Assembly: GCA_031972835.1 (NCBI GenBank)
Contig: DALYDX010000008.1
Span: forward strand, 1 to 34,998
Length of the DNA: 34,998 nucleotides
Direction of reading: 5' to 3'
Source of the DNA: CAZLWF01 sp031972835
GTDB taxonomy: Bacteria > Patescibacteriota > Minisyncoccia > Phycocordibacterales > UBA9973
Shown here: positions 21,280-29,475 of the stretch, piece by piece
Numbering within the stretch: the stretch's first letter is position 1
Layout: each line of letters starts with the position of its first letter
Translations under genes and position numbers: made by a program
The notes under the pieces: model-generated
Seen by the model: only the letters and a program-made list of their open reading frames with translations
What the model was told of the DNA's origin: nothing
The model's database searches: none

Positions 21280-21723
21280 CTATTTTTTCTTCTTGTTTAT
21301 CGGAAGCTTTTTGCCTTTTCCGTCACATTTGCCACACTGACAACCTTTCGGTTTTATAAATTCATCAAAGAATTCTTTGCCGTAGTCATATGTCACTTCT
21401 TCGCCTGGTGCAATGTCTTTTATAGCAGAGATAAAAACTCGCAAACCTTTCACATCACTCTCAGCATTTGGGCGACATGAGTGGTTTACATATCGAGCTT
21501 TGTTTTTGCGAGTAGTTCCGTCGATTGTAAATTTACTATTCAACTCAAAAAGATACATACCCAAGTTGTCTTCAATTTCTTTGTTCGTGCAAATCTTTCC
21601 GATGTATTCAATTATAAACTGACCTTTCTTTATAGGATCAACAGCAAATATTCCAAACCCACTGTGTGATGAACGACCAACTTTAGTACGCGGAATAATA
21701 TTTTTTTCTTTTGTTTTTGACAT
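21280..21723 (-). CDS. SET-domain protein-lysine methyltransferase-like protein
   Basis: 147 aa, essentially a bare SET domain. HSGFGIFAVDPIKKGQFIIE (SET-N), RYVNHSCRPNAESDV (residues 78-92, with the NHSC-PN catalytic motif), GEEVTYDYG (107-115, catalytic Tyr) and a post-SET cysteine cluster CQCGKC (128-133) that normally binds zinc with the NHSC Cys. SET enzymes transfer methyl from SAM to lysine; in bacteria targets include host or own proteins. A -10 box TATTAT (21735-21730) sits 6 nt before ATG, so it is probably leaderless. It is divergent from the transglutaminase-like gene. Confidence 0.88.
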   Translation of the reverse strand: MSKTKEKNIIPRTKVGRSSHSGFGIFAVDPIKKGQFIIEYIGKICTNKEIEDNLGMYLFELNSKFTIDGTTRKNKARYVNHSCRPNAESDVKGLRVFISAIKDIAPGEEVTYDYGKEFFDEFIKPKGCQCGKCDGKGKKLPINKKKK

Positions 21724-21729
21724 TGTGAA

Positions 21730-21754
21730 ATAATAACATAAAAATTGCTATAAT
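21730..21754. promoter_or_regulatory. Compact divergent promoter pair
   Basis: TATTAT (minus, 21735-21730) is 6 nt before ATG 21723, and TATAAT (plus, 21749-21754) is 7 nt before ATG 21762. The two starts are 38 nt apart, so each gene's -35 region falls around or beyond the other's -10; expression is likely mutually exclusive or co-regulated. Confidence 0.5.
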
Positions 21755-21761
21755 CTAATCT

Positions 21762-22394
21762 ATGTTCAACGACCTGACCAAAAGTGAAATCGCAATACTA
21801 AAAAAACTAAACAATCCGTATAAAGTTCAAGATTGGCTAAATAAAATTCCACAAAATTTTGATGAGACACTTTTCTCCCCGCGCCGTGTGATGAAACATA
21901 AAAAAGCTCACTGTATCGAAGGCGCTTTGTTTGCCGGCCTTGCCCTCGCCTATCACGGTAAAAAGCCCTTGATCCTCGACCTGCGGGCTTCTAGCAAGGA
22001 CTTTGACCACGTTGTCACTCTGTACCAGATAGACGGATTTTGGGGTGCAATAAGTAAGACAAACTACCCTGTTTTACGCTTCCGCGAACCTGTATACAAA
22101 TCTGTGCGTGAACTCGTGATGTCTTATTTCCACGAATATGCAATATCAAAAAACGGAGTAAAAACCTTGCGGGATTACTCCAAACCTTTTGATCTATCAA
22201 AAATTGATCCGGCTTGGGTAACCGACGAAGACGAGCTTTGGGACCTAGCCATCGCACTCGACGATAGTCCGCATATAAAAATAATCTCCGCAAAACAAAT
22301 TCAAAAACTTCGTAAGTTAAGTGAGATTGAAAGACGTTCAAGTGAGATGACTGAATGGACGAAACCATCTCCAAAAATTAGAAAACGAAAATAA
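21762..22394 (+). CDS. Transglutaminase-like protein
   Basis: 210 aa. KKAHCIEGALFAGLALAYHG gives a candidate catalytic Cys51 at the head of a helix. KDFDHVVTLYQIDGFWGAIS gives His83 on a following strand, the arrangement of transglutaminase/papain-like folds, with an acidic residue downstream as third member. The C-terminal part (from about 140) is helical and ends in a basic tail (KPSPKIRKRK). Activity could be peptidase or amidase. Leaderless by its -10 box; terminator at 22397. Confidence 0.65.
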   Translation: MFNDLTKSEIAILKKLNNPYKVQDWLNKIPQNFDETLFSPRRVMKHKKAHCIEGALFAGLALAYHGKKPLILDLRASSKDFDHVVTLYQIDGFWGAISKTNYPVLRFREPVYKSVRELVMSYFHEYAISKNGVKTLRDYSKPFDLSKIDPAWVTDEDELWDLAIALDDSPHIKIISAKQIQKLRKLSEIERRSSEMTEWTKPSPKIRKRK

Positions 22395-22396
22395 AA

Positions 22397-22423
22397 AAAC
22401 CCGAGGTGTTTAACCTCGGGTTT
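22397..22423. terminator. Bidirectional terminator
   Basis: AAACCCGAGGT/ACCTCGGGTTT (11 bp), loop GTTTA, between convergent genes. A second hairpin, CCGCAA/TTGCGG, follows at 22430-22443. Confidence 0.88.
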
Positions 22424-22468
22424 GCATGTCCGCAACATTGCGGAAAAGAACAATAAATTAAAGAACAA

Positions 22469-24007
22469 TTATTTACCCCACACCGGACTAAGCTCTTGCC
22501 TAATCTGGTCCACCCACATCTCTGGATGGTCAGGGTCGATGTCGATGACCCGATCGTATTTTGGGTCAACTAGCATCAGTTGAGGCACTCCTCCAGAAAC
22601 ATATCTTTCGGAACCAGAGTCTTTAGAGACTATTGATACCATCCAGAATGCATGGAGAGTTCCATCAATCTTTTTGTTATAACAGCGGATATCTGCAACC
22701 TTTGTCACAGACCAGTCGTACTGCTTTTTACTTTCCCTGATTTTACTAGGTACTGCAGTAGGACCTGGAAGTGCATCGTCCACATACCTGTGAACATATG
22801 TTTTTCCACTACCATCAGCCGGTATGAATACACTGACTGCAAGCCCATGCTTGCTTTCGTCATATGGCTCAAGTGCGTACATATAGTAGAGCATATCCTT
22901 GGCTCCATCTGCTACTTCGGACATTTTAAAATATCCAAGTATAGGCTGTTCGGAGAAACCTCCTTCAACCACCGGTATCCTGATATCACCTTTGTGATAA
23001 CCCGGAAGCGGACCCAAGAAACCATTTTGAAAATGGAAGCTGTTTGCTATCGCATCTCCAAACTTTTTGCTCACGAGATTTTGATTCTGAAGATATTTGA
23101 ATTTCTTCATCTCTTCTGGTTTATATATCTCGCCGTAACCCGACCATCTGCGTTTCATGCTATGCGCAAATGATTTTTCTGAATTCTGTCGGATTACATG
23201 CACGCCACCAAACTCTGGTTGCGGAAAAAATATCCCCTTCCAGTGTATAAGCGAAGTGACTTGCACCCAATCGCCATAATCATCTTTCAAGAATCGTGTA
23301 TCCCCCACTTCATATCTAAACAGTTGAAAAAAATTAAATGATTTAACAACTGCTGTCTCAGTATTTCTAGACCACATCAGGGTTTCTCCTACATCGAAGT
23401 TTACCTGTTGTTTATTTTGATCTAAAAAGTTTACTGATGATACTTGAGTTGGGAGTGAAAATACAGTGTTTATATTGCCAGAGTATTTCTGGTAAAAATA
23501 TTTTGGCGATGGACCTCGTCCAATCGTCCATCTGTATTCTTCACCTACACGCACCATAAACGGCTCGTACACAATTTCATTCTCCTGTACTCGCTGTTCT
23601 GCGAGATTTTTTATTCCAACTTTCGGCTGTATAGCTTCATAGTCAGTTTCAGGGAGTGAGCTAATGTACTGCTTGTTTAGGTTTTCATGCCTTACGTACT
23701 TGCTAACATAGTTATACATTTCCCATGGTGCAAGTCGTACAACAATACAAAATGCTACCACCAGACCCGATATAACCGCTATCACTATCCGACCTTTTAC
23801 CTTTTTCTTTTTAAAGATAAGTATCAAGAGCCAGATAAATCCGATAACCACAATCATGATCGGACCATAGAGTCCTATTGCAAGCAATACGACATCATAT
23901 GTAGCCCGACCGATTAAGAGAAACCGGATCGCATAGATGGCTATAAACGCCAAGAGGATTTTTACAAACCAATTGCGTCTACCGTACCATGCTAGGAGGC
24001 GAGACAT
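22469..24007 (-). CDS. Membrane protein with large extracytoplasmic domain, unknown
   Basis: 512 aa from ATG 24007 (MSRLLAWYGRRNWFVKILLA), which has AAGGAG 9-10 nt upstream; the longer frame would overlap the upstream gene by 134 nt. Three to four N-terminal helices (ILLAFIAIYAIRFLLIG, VVLLAIGLYGPIMIVVIGFI, IVIAVISGLVVAFCIVV) are followed by about 380 extracytoplasmic residues, beta-rich, with PSPKYFYQKYSGNINTVFSL, LIHWKGIFFPQPEFGGVHVI, DMLYYMYALEPYDESKHGLA and GTLHAFWMVSIVSKDSG. No family is recognised. It lies 40 nt downstream of another membrane protein gene and is probably co-transcribed with it. Confidence 0.7.
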   Translation of the reverse strand: MSRLLAWYGRRNWFVKILLAFIAIYAIRFLLIGRATYDVVLLAIGLYGPIMIVVIGFIWLLILIFKKKKVKGRIVIAVISGLVVAFCIVVRLAPWEMYNYVSKYVRHENLNKQYISSLPETDYEAIQPKVGIKNLAEQRVQENEIVYEPFMVRVGEEYRWTIGRGPSPKYFYQKYSGNINTVFSLPTQVSSVNFLDQNKQQVNFDVGETLMWSRNTETAVVKSFNFFQLFRYEVGDTRFLKDDYGDWVQVTSLIHWKGIFFPQPEFGGVHVIRQNSEKSFAHSMKRRWSGYGEIYKPEEMKKFKYLQNQNLVSKKFGDAIANSFHFQNGFLGPLPGYHKGDIRIPVVEGGFSEQPILGYFKMSEVADGAKDMLYYMYALEPYDESKHGLAVSVFIPADGSGKTYVHRYVDDALPGPTAVPSKIRESKKQYDWSVTKVADIRCYNKKIDGTLHAFWMVSIVSKDSGSERYVSGGVPQLMLVDPKYDRVIDIDPDHPEMWVDQIRQELSPVWGK

Positions 24008-24047
24008 TTTGCCCGGCTCCTTCTTAACTTCTTTTTTTTCTTCCACG

Positions 24048-24590
24048 TTAAGAGTTTTTGAATTTTTCAAGTTGTTCCTCAAAAGAAAGCTTATTATCTT
24101 CGATTTTTTCTTCCTCTTTTTTTTCTGGAACAATCTTTTCAATAACTTTTTCAACAACCTTCTCCTCAATTTTTTCTTCAACCTCTTTAACTTTTTTGTT
24201 TTTAAGGTCTTTTAGATTTTTGAGGGGGTCAATCTTACCGGATTCTAATCCTTCCAAGTATCGTAATGTATTGCGTGCTTTACTTGGAAACACCTTTATT
24301 GTTCTTGGTGCAAGATAGAAACCAATGATCATAGATACATATATGATTGCACCGTAGACTACGTCCCACATAAAATCTGTGTGACCAGCCTTTATTGCAA
24401 AATATGTACGCAGTGCGATCAACACTGCTGCAACAACGAGTTTTGCTCTAATGGTTCTACCCACGAGCATTCCCTTCGCTGTTCCTTCGGCCAATTTTTT
24501 CTTTGAAAAAATACCGAGAAACCACAGGTCGAGTGCGTACACTGCGATACCTACAGCCATAAAAATCAAAATTAAAAAGATAATTATCAT
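24048..24590 (-). CDS. Membrane protein with Lys/Glu-rich coiled tail
   Basis: 180 aa. Helices at the N-terminus (MIIIFLILIFMAVGIAVYAL), at about 50-65 and about 75-95 (VVYGAIIYVSMIIGFYLA) precede a charged tail from about 115 (KNKKVKEVEEKIEEKVVEKV and onward), a single long KE coiled coil. It is the first gene of a pair with the large membrane protein at 22469. The tail may interact with the neighbouring coiled-coil protein or AAA+ ATPase. Function unknown. Confidence 0.7.
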   Translation of the reverse strand: MIIIFLILIFMAVGIAVYALDLWFLGIFSKKKLAEGTAKGMLVGRTIRAKLVVAAVLIALRTYFAIKAGHTDFMWDVVYGAIIYVSMIIGFYLAPRTIKVFPSKARNTLRYLEGLESGKIDPLKNLKDLKNKKVKEVEEKIEEKVVEKVIEKIVPEKKEEEKIEDNKLSFEEQLEKFKNS

Positions 24591-24638
24591 TGTCTGTAAT
24601 TTTTTAACTGTGAATTTTTTTTGTTTAATTCAAGAATT

Positions 24639-24670
24639 AAAGCCCGCACCCACGCTGGAGTACGGGCTTT
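24639..24670 (-). terminator. Terminator of the AAA+ gene
   Basis: AAAGCCCG/CGGGCTTT (8 bp) with a 16-nt loop, between the AAA+ stop (24680) and the next start (24590). Confidence 0.75.
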
Positions 24671-24679
24671 TTAATTTAC

Positions 24680-26659
24680 CTATGCAACCTTTTTAAGACC
24701 CGCGATTCTTTCTTCTGCTTCTTTGTACACCAACATCCTCTCCATCTGATCTTTCACTGCTTTTTCATGAGCAGTATCATTGATCATAATGGCGATATCG
24801 GCATACTTAACAAGCTCCTGCAAAAGTAAACGTTCGAACGAAATCCCTTTGAGATTATTGTTGCGTAATTCAGTAAGCATTCCGAGCTTCTCGTCATACG
24901 TTTTTGCATAAAATCTCGCAATATCATTCATCCAATCTTCTGGATAATCAAAATCCATAAGCTTGTCAGATACACCATCGTATACATTTCTCATATCACG
25001 ATTACCCCACATGTTTGGGAACAATCGTTTAGTTCCAATCGCAAACTCTGCGACAAATTCAGGGTTTTTCATAGGATCATACTCCTTTGATAACCTGTGA
25101 TATAAATCACGAAGTTTTTCATTCTTTGGAATAGTATCCTCTTCTCTAACCCCAGCTGAATAAGATTTAAGTAACTGTTGATTCGTCATGTATTTATAGT
25201 CCTTCGGCATAGCATATTTCACCAAACCAGGTGAATTTTTCTCCATACCAGTAAAGTATAAATATGTCTGATCAAGGTAATCTTCCATGGTTTCCGCTCC
25301 CAAAATATAGGTGCGTTTACCGTATCTGGAAAGTACCGCCGGATCCATAATCTCCACATTGTTTGTGAAGCTACACATAACATTTTGTCCATCGTAACCT
25401 GCATCAGCCCCCTCGGTACGATTCAAGAACACTTTTACAACACTACTATTACCCTCTGAATTATTATCACCATCGCGACGAGCAAATACACTTTCTGCAT
25501 CATCAATTGGCGCATAAACAATACAAGACGGATCATTCATAGCAATCATCCATTCATCCATACGGTCCACACTCTCACCTTGAAATTTTGAAATTATATT
25601 CAAGCTAAGTGGATGATATTTGAATTTGATACCTAGCTCCTTACATAATTCGGTAAGGAAGGTAACTGTTGCTCTAATAAACATTGTTTTTCCAGTCCCA
25701 GGAATCCCCATATAAAGATGGGTTCTTGTAAGACCCCGCAAAACCATAATCGGGTTGCGTTGAGTTTTCATGTCATACGTAGCAAGTCTTTGCGCCATAC
25801 GAATCGTTTCAAGCTTACTGAGACGATTACCAACAATTTCTTCAAAACGCAGAGGGTTGATTTCTTTTACATGAACCTCTTCTGTAGAGTTTTGATAAAA
25901 ACCTTTGAACAGAAAACCTGTGCTTTCAACCTCATAACTCTGGCCATCAAAAAAACCTGCATACTGAAGTGAGCTTTTAAATAATCCAATTTCATCAAGT
26001 ATTTTTGTGAAATACTCAATTGTAAATTTTACAAGCATCACATCATCAGAAACAAATTCACTAGATTGAACATACGCACCATAATAGAACAGTGTGCATT
26101 GAATTGCTTTTTCTTTTCTTGTAAGCACAAGCTCCGGTATATCAACCTTCGGCGAAACTCGCTTATCTACAGTTTCTTTTTTGTATTTTAACAATTCGGA
26201 AACTATATAATTCGAAGCAGTGAAGACAAATACCGCAGCATCAGTTTGATTTTTATGTCCCAATTCTGCATTTTGATCTGATGATAATTCCTCATTATTA
26301 CGATTGATGTTACGTAAGTTTTCAAGTCCTGAAGACTTTCCGTAAATCCGCGCAGTAACTCCTGCAAGAGCAAGACCGTAAAGGATAGTATTTGCAACCT
26401 TATTGGCATTCTCGCTCATAAGATCTGAGCTATTAGTAAATCTCTCAAAGATTTCCAGAATGTTAATACTCTCTTCAGTATTCCCATTATGTTTGCCTCT
26501 AATAAAGTCATACGATTCCTTTTCATTCATCGTCATTACATCTTTTTGCTTTGGCTTCTTTGGTTTCCAAGAAACTCCCTTAAGATATACTTCGACTTTT
26601 TCTTTAAATTCTTCAATCTCTGAAGATTTAATTGGAAAAACGTTCCTTTGTGAACTCAT
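24680..26659 (-). CDS. AAA+ ATPase with long N-terminal region
   Basis: 659 aa. The AAA+ core lies in the middle: Walker A GIPGTGKT (about 318-325), Walker B region IVYAPIDDAES (about 378-388), sensor-1-like NVMCSFTNNVEIMDP (about 428), and an arginine-finger-like LSRYGKR (about 443-449). The N-terminal 300 residues are helical and unrecognised; the C-terminal 200 are helical, including PNMWGNRDMRNVYDGVSDK. Order and motifs fit a remodelling ATPase rather than a helicase or transporter. It is separated from the coiled-coil gene upstream by only 77 nt and a hairpin, so readthrough co-expression is likely. Confidence 0.8.
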   Translation of the reverse strand: MSSQRNVFPIKSSEIEEFKEKVEVYLKGVSWKPKKPKQKDVMTMNEKESYDFIRGKHNGNTEESINILEIFERFTNSSDLMSENANKVANTILYGLALAGVTARIYGKSSGLENLRNINRNNEELSSDQNAELGHKNQTDAAVFVFTASNYIVSELLKYKKETVDKRVSPKVDIPELVLTRKEKAIQCTLFYYGAYVQSSEFVSDDVMLVKFTIEYFTKILDEIGLFKSSLQYAGFFDGQSYEVESTGFLFKGFYQNSTEEVHVKEINPLRFEEIVGNRLSKLETIRMAQRLATYDMKTQRNPIMVLRGLTRTHLYMGIPGTGKTMFIRATVTFLTELCKELGIKFKYHPLSLNIISKFQGESVDRMDEWMIAMNDPSCIVYAPIDDAESVFARRDGDNNSEGNSSVVKVFLNRTEGADAGYDGQNVMCSFTNNVEIMDPAVLSRYGKRTYILGAETMEDYLDQTYLYFTGMEKNSPGLVKYAMPKDYKYMTNQQLLKSYSAGVREEDTIPKNEKLRDLYHRLSKEYDPMKNPEFVAEFAIGTKRLFPNMWGNRDMRNVYDGVSDKLMDFDYPEDWMNDIARFYAKTYDEKLGMLTELRNNNLKGISFERLLLQELVKYADIAIMINDTAHEKAVKDQMERMLVYKEAEERIAGLKKVA

Positions 26660-26695
26660 TTTATTATTTTTTAAGTTTTATGAAATTAAAAAAAT

Positions 26696-26728
26696 AATAG
26701 GATGCTACCATGGTGGCAACATCCTATT
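26696..26728 (-). terminator. Terminator between the coiled-coil and AAA+ genes
   Basis: AATAGGATG/CATCCTATT with an inner TACC/GGTG arm. No clear promoter fits in the remaining space before the AAA+ start (26659), so this may be an attenuator. Confidence 0.75.
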
Positions 26729-26736
26729 TTAAATGG

Positions 26737-28131
26737 TTAATTCAAGTCACCAAGTGTCCCATTATTTTGGGATTTATCATCATCAAGGTTGTCATGCTTT
26801 TTTGATTCAGCAAAACCTTCTTCAACTGCCTTCTGATACTCCTCAACGTCCTGCTTGAACGCATTTGCAATATCAGCAATCTCCTGAAGAATAGCTGTGT
26901 ATTCCTTCATGGCTTTCGGCTGAGCGTCCAGTCTTTGCTTGAAGTCTTTTCTGGCCATCTCCATGATCTGAGCAGTGATTTTGTAATTTTTCACATCGAT
27001 AGCGTTTCCTGCTTGCTCAATACTTGAGCCAAGTCTGAGTGCTTTCATGTCCTGCAACTGCTTTATTGTGGCCTGAGAGGATTTTATCCTTGACTCAGTT
27101 TTCTTTCTCAATAAAGTTTGCAGTGATTTCATTACTGCTGTGGTAACCTGGAGAGACTTTATCTGTCCCAAAAATATTGTGGTGAATGTCTCACTTGAAT
27201 CATGAATTGAGATTAAGTCTCTTTCATGTGCTCTCTTTTCCTCAATTTGAATTTCTAAACGAGCAATCTCACCTTTCATAGCTGATGCATCTTCTGCGTT
27301 AAGGCTATTCAATTCTTCTTGAGCAATCTCAAGTTTCTTTTCAATACCGGCAATTTCTTTGCGAACAACTTTCAGCTCTTTCTCCGACATTTCAAATTCG
27401 GTTTGCAGTTTTACTCTGTCTGTTGAAAGGTCCTTGATCGTAATATCATTGTCTTCTATTTTTTCACCAAAGACTTCAATTATGACCTCGCTATAGTTTG
27501 TTACTACATCAATGTTTGAAGAAATATCGGCATTATCGATACGTAAATCACGCATTGAAACTGCCTTTTGGTCTGCAAGTGGGATACCTAATTTTGCATC
27601 TTCAAGCTCCTGTTCGGCTTGTTCTAAACGATTAGATGCGCTTCTGATATCTCCTTTTGCATTTGCAATTTTTGTACCTCTGCCGTTGATGTCAATCCAA
27701 TATTTTTTAAGCTTCTCAGCTTCGGCCAATTGAAAATTATTCTTTTCAAGAATACGCTTTGCGTCAACAATTGCTTGTTCAGCGTCGAGAACTCTTTGGT
27801 TTGCTGCATTGATAACTTCCTTTTCATCGTCGTTAAACGTCTGGAAGCGATCAACTGCATCGCCCATAGAATCATAAGCAAGGGTAAGCCCTTTTACGAG
27901 CTCGCTCAAACTTGTTTTTGTATTCTTTTCCAAATCAGGTAATTGACCCAACTCTGCTTCACGAATAATTTGCTTCATTTCTTCAGCAAACGCTTTTGAA
28001 TCCCCAAATTTTTCTTTCAATTTAGAGAATTTGTCCAGGGAGTTTTTACCTCCCAGTTGCGCATAGAGCTGTTCGCGAATTTGTTCCTTAGACAACTCTA
28101 TTGTTTCATCATTTTTTTTGGTTAGTGCCAT
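26737..28131 (-). CDS. Long coiled-coil protein, partner candidate of the AAA+ ATPase
   Basis: 464 aa, almost all helix. The heptad-rich stretches are about 105-190 (AANQRVLDAEQAIVDAKRIL) and about 225-310 (KELKVVRKEIAGIEKKLEIA, then IEEKRAHERDLIS). A less regular helical domain follows (about 315-440). The tail is Asp/Asn-rich (KHDNLDDDKSQNNGTLGDLN). No membrane span. It could be a scaffold, a TelA-like or PspA-like envelope stress protein, or an AAA+ substrate; none can be confirmed. It has a near-consensus promoter (28180-28208) and a long A-rich leader. Confidence 0.75.
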   Translation of the reverse strand: MALTKKNDETIELSKEQIREQLYAQLGGKNSLDKFSKLKEKFGDSKAFAEEMKQIIREAELGQLPDLEKNTKTSLSELVKGLTLAYDSMGDAVDRFQTFNDDEKEVINAANQRVLDAEQAIVDAKRILEKNNFQLAEAEKLKKYWIDINGRGTKIANAKGDIRSASNRLEQAEQELEDAKLGIPLADQKAVSMRDLRIDNADISSNIDVVTNYSEVIIEVFGEKIEDNDITIKDLSTDRVKLQTEFEMSEKELKVVRKEIAGIEKKLEIAQEELNSLNAEDASAMKGEIARLEIQIEEKRAHERDLISIHDSSETFTTIFLGQIKSLQVTTAVMKSLQTLLRKKTESRIKSSQATIKQLQDMKALRLGSSIEQAGNAIDVKNYKITAQIMEMARKDFKQRLDAQPKAMKEYTAILQEIADIANAFKQDVEEYQKAVEEGFAESKKHDNLDDDKSQNNGTLGDLN

Positions 28132-28179
28132 TGTTTTTTGTTTTATTTTTTTGTTAAATAACGATTTGTTTACGGATGC

Positions 28180-28208
28180 TTTATAGCATTTTTGGGTTTG
28201 ATTGTCAA
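28180..28208 (-). promoter_or_regulatory. Near-consensus promoter of the coiled-coil gene
   Basis: On the minus strand TTGACA (28208-28203), 17-bp spacer, TATAAA (28185-28180). Leader about 42 nt, very A-rich up to ATG 28131. Confidence 0.85.
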
Positions 28209-28258
28209 GGGGTTGCCAGTGGGTAAAAAAGTGTTATAAATCAAGCCTAAAAAATAAC

Positions 28259-28284
28259 AAAACCTCTCGTTTCCGAGAGGTTTT
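28259..28284 (-). terminator. Terminator of the 136-aa membrane protein gene
   Basis: AAAACCTCTCG/CGAGAGGTTTT (11 bp), loop TTTC. Confidence 0.88.
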
Positions 28285-28308
28285 CTAAAATGTATTTTGG
28301 AACAGTTT

Positions 28309-28719
28309 TTATCCTTTTTTATCACTGCCGGTCGGAATAGAGAGTAGTCTACCCCAGAAGTACCAAGTATTCAGGAATGGCACAATTGCCCAAAAGTTCC
28401 AACCATTACCAAGGGCACCAATAAACCAGGCGGATATGAAAATGTAAAACAGCAATCTTCTGGGTATGCCTTTAAATTTTCCATACCAGAATCCAGTGAA
28501 CAATAGGTATATAACTCCTATGTCAACCAAAATAGCAATCAATACTGTCCCTAATAAAGCGATAACCAGTTGTAATATACCAATAACTGCAAAGAGTCCC
28601 ACAAATACTCCGATTGCAATCAACACCCCAATAAGAATCCGTCCTGAGGTATCTTTTTTCTTGTAGTTTTCAACCTGCTCGTTGAATTCAGTTTCGATTT
28701 TTTTTCCGAAATCTTTCAT
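28309..28719 (-). CDS. 136-aa membrane protein
   Basis: Start at ATG 28719 (MKDFGKKIETEFNEQVENYK), since the longer frame runs into the promoter. A charged N-terminal helix is followed by three hydrophobic segments: IGVLIAIGVFVGLFAVIGIL, IALLGTVLIAILVDIGVIYL and LLFYIFISAWFIGALG. It then ends in a Trp-rich part (WNFWAIVPFLNTWYFWG) and a basic tail. No family is recognised. Own promoter and terminator; it is the neighbour of the coiled-coil/AAA+ pair. Confidence 0.7.
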   Translation of the reverse strand: MKDFGKKIETEFNEQVENYKKKDTSGRILIGVLIAIGVFVGLFAVIGILQLVIALLGTVLIAILVDIGVIYLLFTGFWYGKFKGIPRRLLFYIFISAWFIGALGNGWNFWAIVPFLNTWYFWGRLLSIPTGSDKKG

Positions 28720-28756
28720 TTTTTTATTTGTTTTTTTTCGTGAACTTATGAGAAGC

Positions 28757-28784
28757 ATATTAGCATCTTTTTTATATATGTCAA
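28757..28784 (-). promoter_or_regulatory. Promoter of the 136-aa membrane protein gene
   Basis: Minus strand: TTGACA (28784-28779), 16-bp spacer, TAATAT (28762-28757). Confidence 0.7.
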
Positions 28785-28792
28785 GCTATAAG

Positions 28793-28818
28793 AAAACCCT
28801 GCGAAATTGCAGGGTTTT
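28793..28818 (-). terminator. Terminator of the 185-aa membrane protein gene
   Basis: AAAACCCTGC/GCAGGGTTTT (10 bp), loop GAAATT. Confidence 0.88.
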
Positions 28819-28822
28819 AAAT

Positions 28823-29380
28823 TTATAGAGCTTCGTTTAATTCGATCTCAGCCTCGGGAAGAGCGTCTTCTTCCTTTACCCAATTCTTTGGCGGTCTGAG
28901 TACCCAGAAACCATCCTTCCAATCATCGAGCTCTTGGGCAACTCGCCACCAAACAGTCACGATGAATGCTGTAAAAAATGAATTCTGTGCACCTACAAAT
29001 ATAGTATCGTCTGGAATAAACAGTGATACGATCACGAGACTTGCGGAAAACACAAAAAGTAAGAAATGAATCACCGGGTGAATTCGAGCATCTGCGTATT
29101 CATCAAATACTTCCCTCTTAAAGTGCTGGATGGAGTATTTCAATTTATCATTGCGATTCCATACATACGCAAGTATTCCTGCGGCAAATATTGCATGAGA
29201 GATACCGATAAAGTTGAACTGATTGTTCAAATTCCCAGCATCTTCGAGTTGTATGCCGAGCCATTCTCGTGGAACTATAGTCCATATAAATGCAAAAAAT
29301 AATCCAAAGAAAACGGGTGTTCCGCAAAATCTAATGTATTTCCAAATTTTCAATAAAGCTATTTTATCTTTCTTGTTCAT
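28823..29380 (-). CDS. 185-aa four-helix membrane protein
   Basis: Four hydrophobic segments: CGTPVFFGLFFAFIWTIV, FIGISHAIFAAGILAYVW, HFLLFVFSASLVIVSLFI and FFTAFIVTVWWRVAQEL. A cytoplasmic loop (RNDKLKYSIQHFKREVFDEY) lies between helices 2 and 3, and the tail is acidic (ALPEAEIELNEAL). No family is recognised. It is monocistronic with a visible promoter (29397-29424). Confidence 0.72.
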   Translation of the reverse strand: MNKKDKIALLKIWKYIRFCGTPVFFGLFFAFIWTIVPREWLGIQLEDAGNLNNQFNFIGISHAIFAAGILAYVWNRNDKLKYSIQHFKREVFDEYADARIHPVIHFLLFVFSASLVIVSLFIPDDTIFVGAQNSFFTAFIVTVWWRVAQELDDWKDGFWVLRPPKNWVKEEDALPEAEIELNEAL

Positions 29381-29396
29381 AAGAAACTTTTTTATG

Positions 29397-29424
29397 AATC
29401 TAACACTTTTATATGAAAAGTCAA
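29397..29424 (-). promoter_or_regulatory. Promoter of the 185-aa membrane protein gene
   Basis: Minus strand: TTGACT (29424-29419), 16-bp spacer, TAGATT (29402-29397). Confidence 0.6.
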
Positions 29425-29443
29425 TCCCGTACCCTAAAATATT

Positions 29444-29470
29444 AAAACCCGCTCGAGATTGAGCGGGTTT
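29444..29470 (-). terminator. Terminator, copy 1 of an exact 27-nt repeat
   Basis: CCCGCTC/GAGCGGG stem inside AAAA...TTT. The 27 nt recur exactly at 30264-30290. It terminates the CPBP gene (stop at 29476). Confidence 0.9.
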
Positions 29471-29475
29471 AGAAT

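Noticed and set aside
24008..24181. A Lys/Arg-rich N-terminal extension of the 512-aa membrane protein.
   Set aside because: It is the other frame of the KE coiled tail of the upstream gene; a good AAGGAG precedes ATG 24007.
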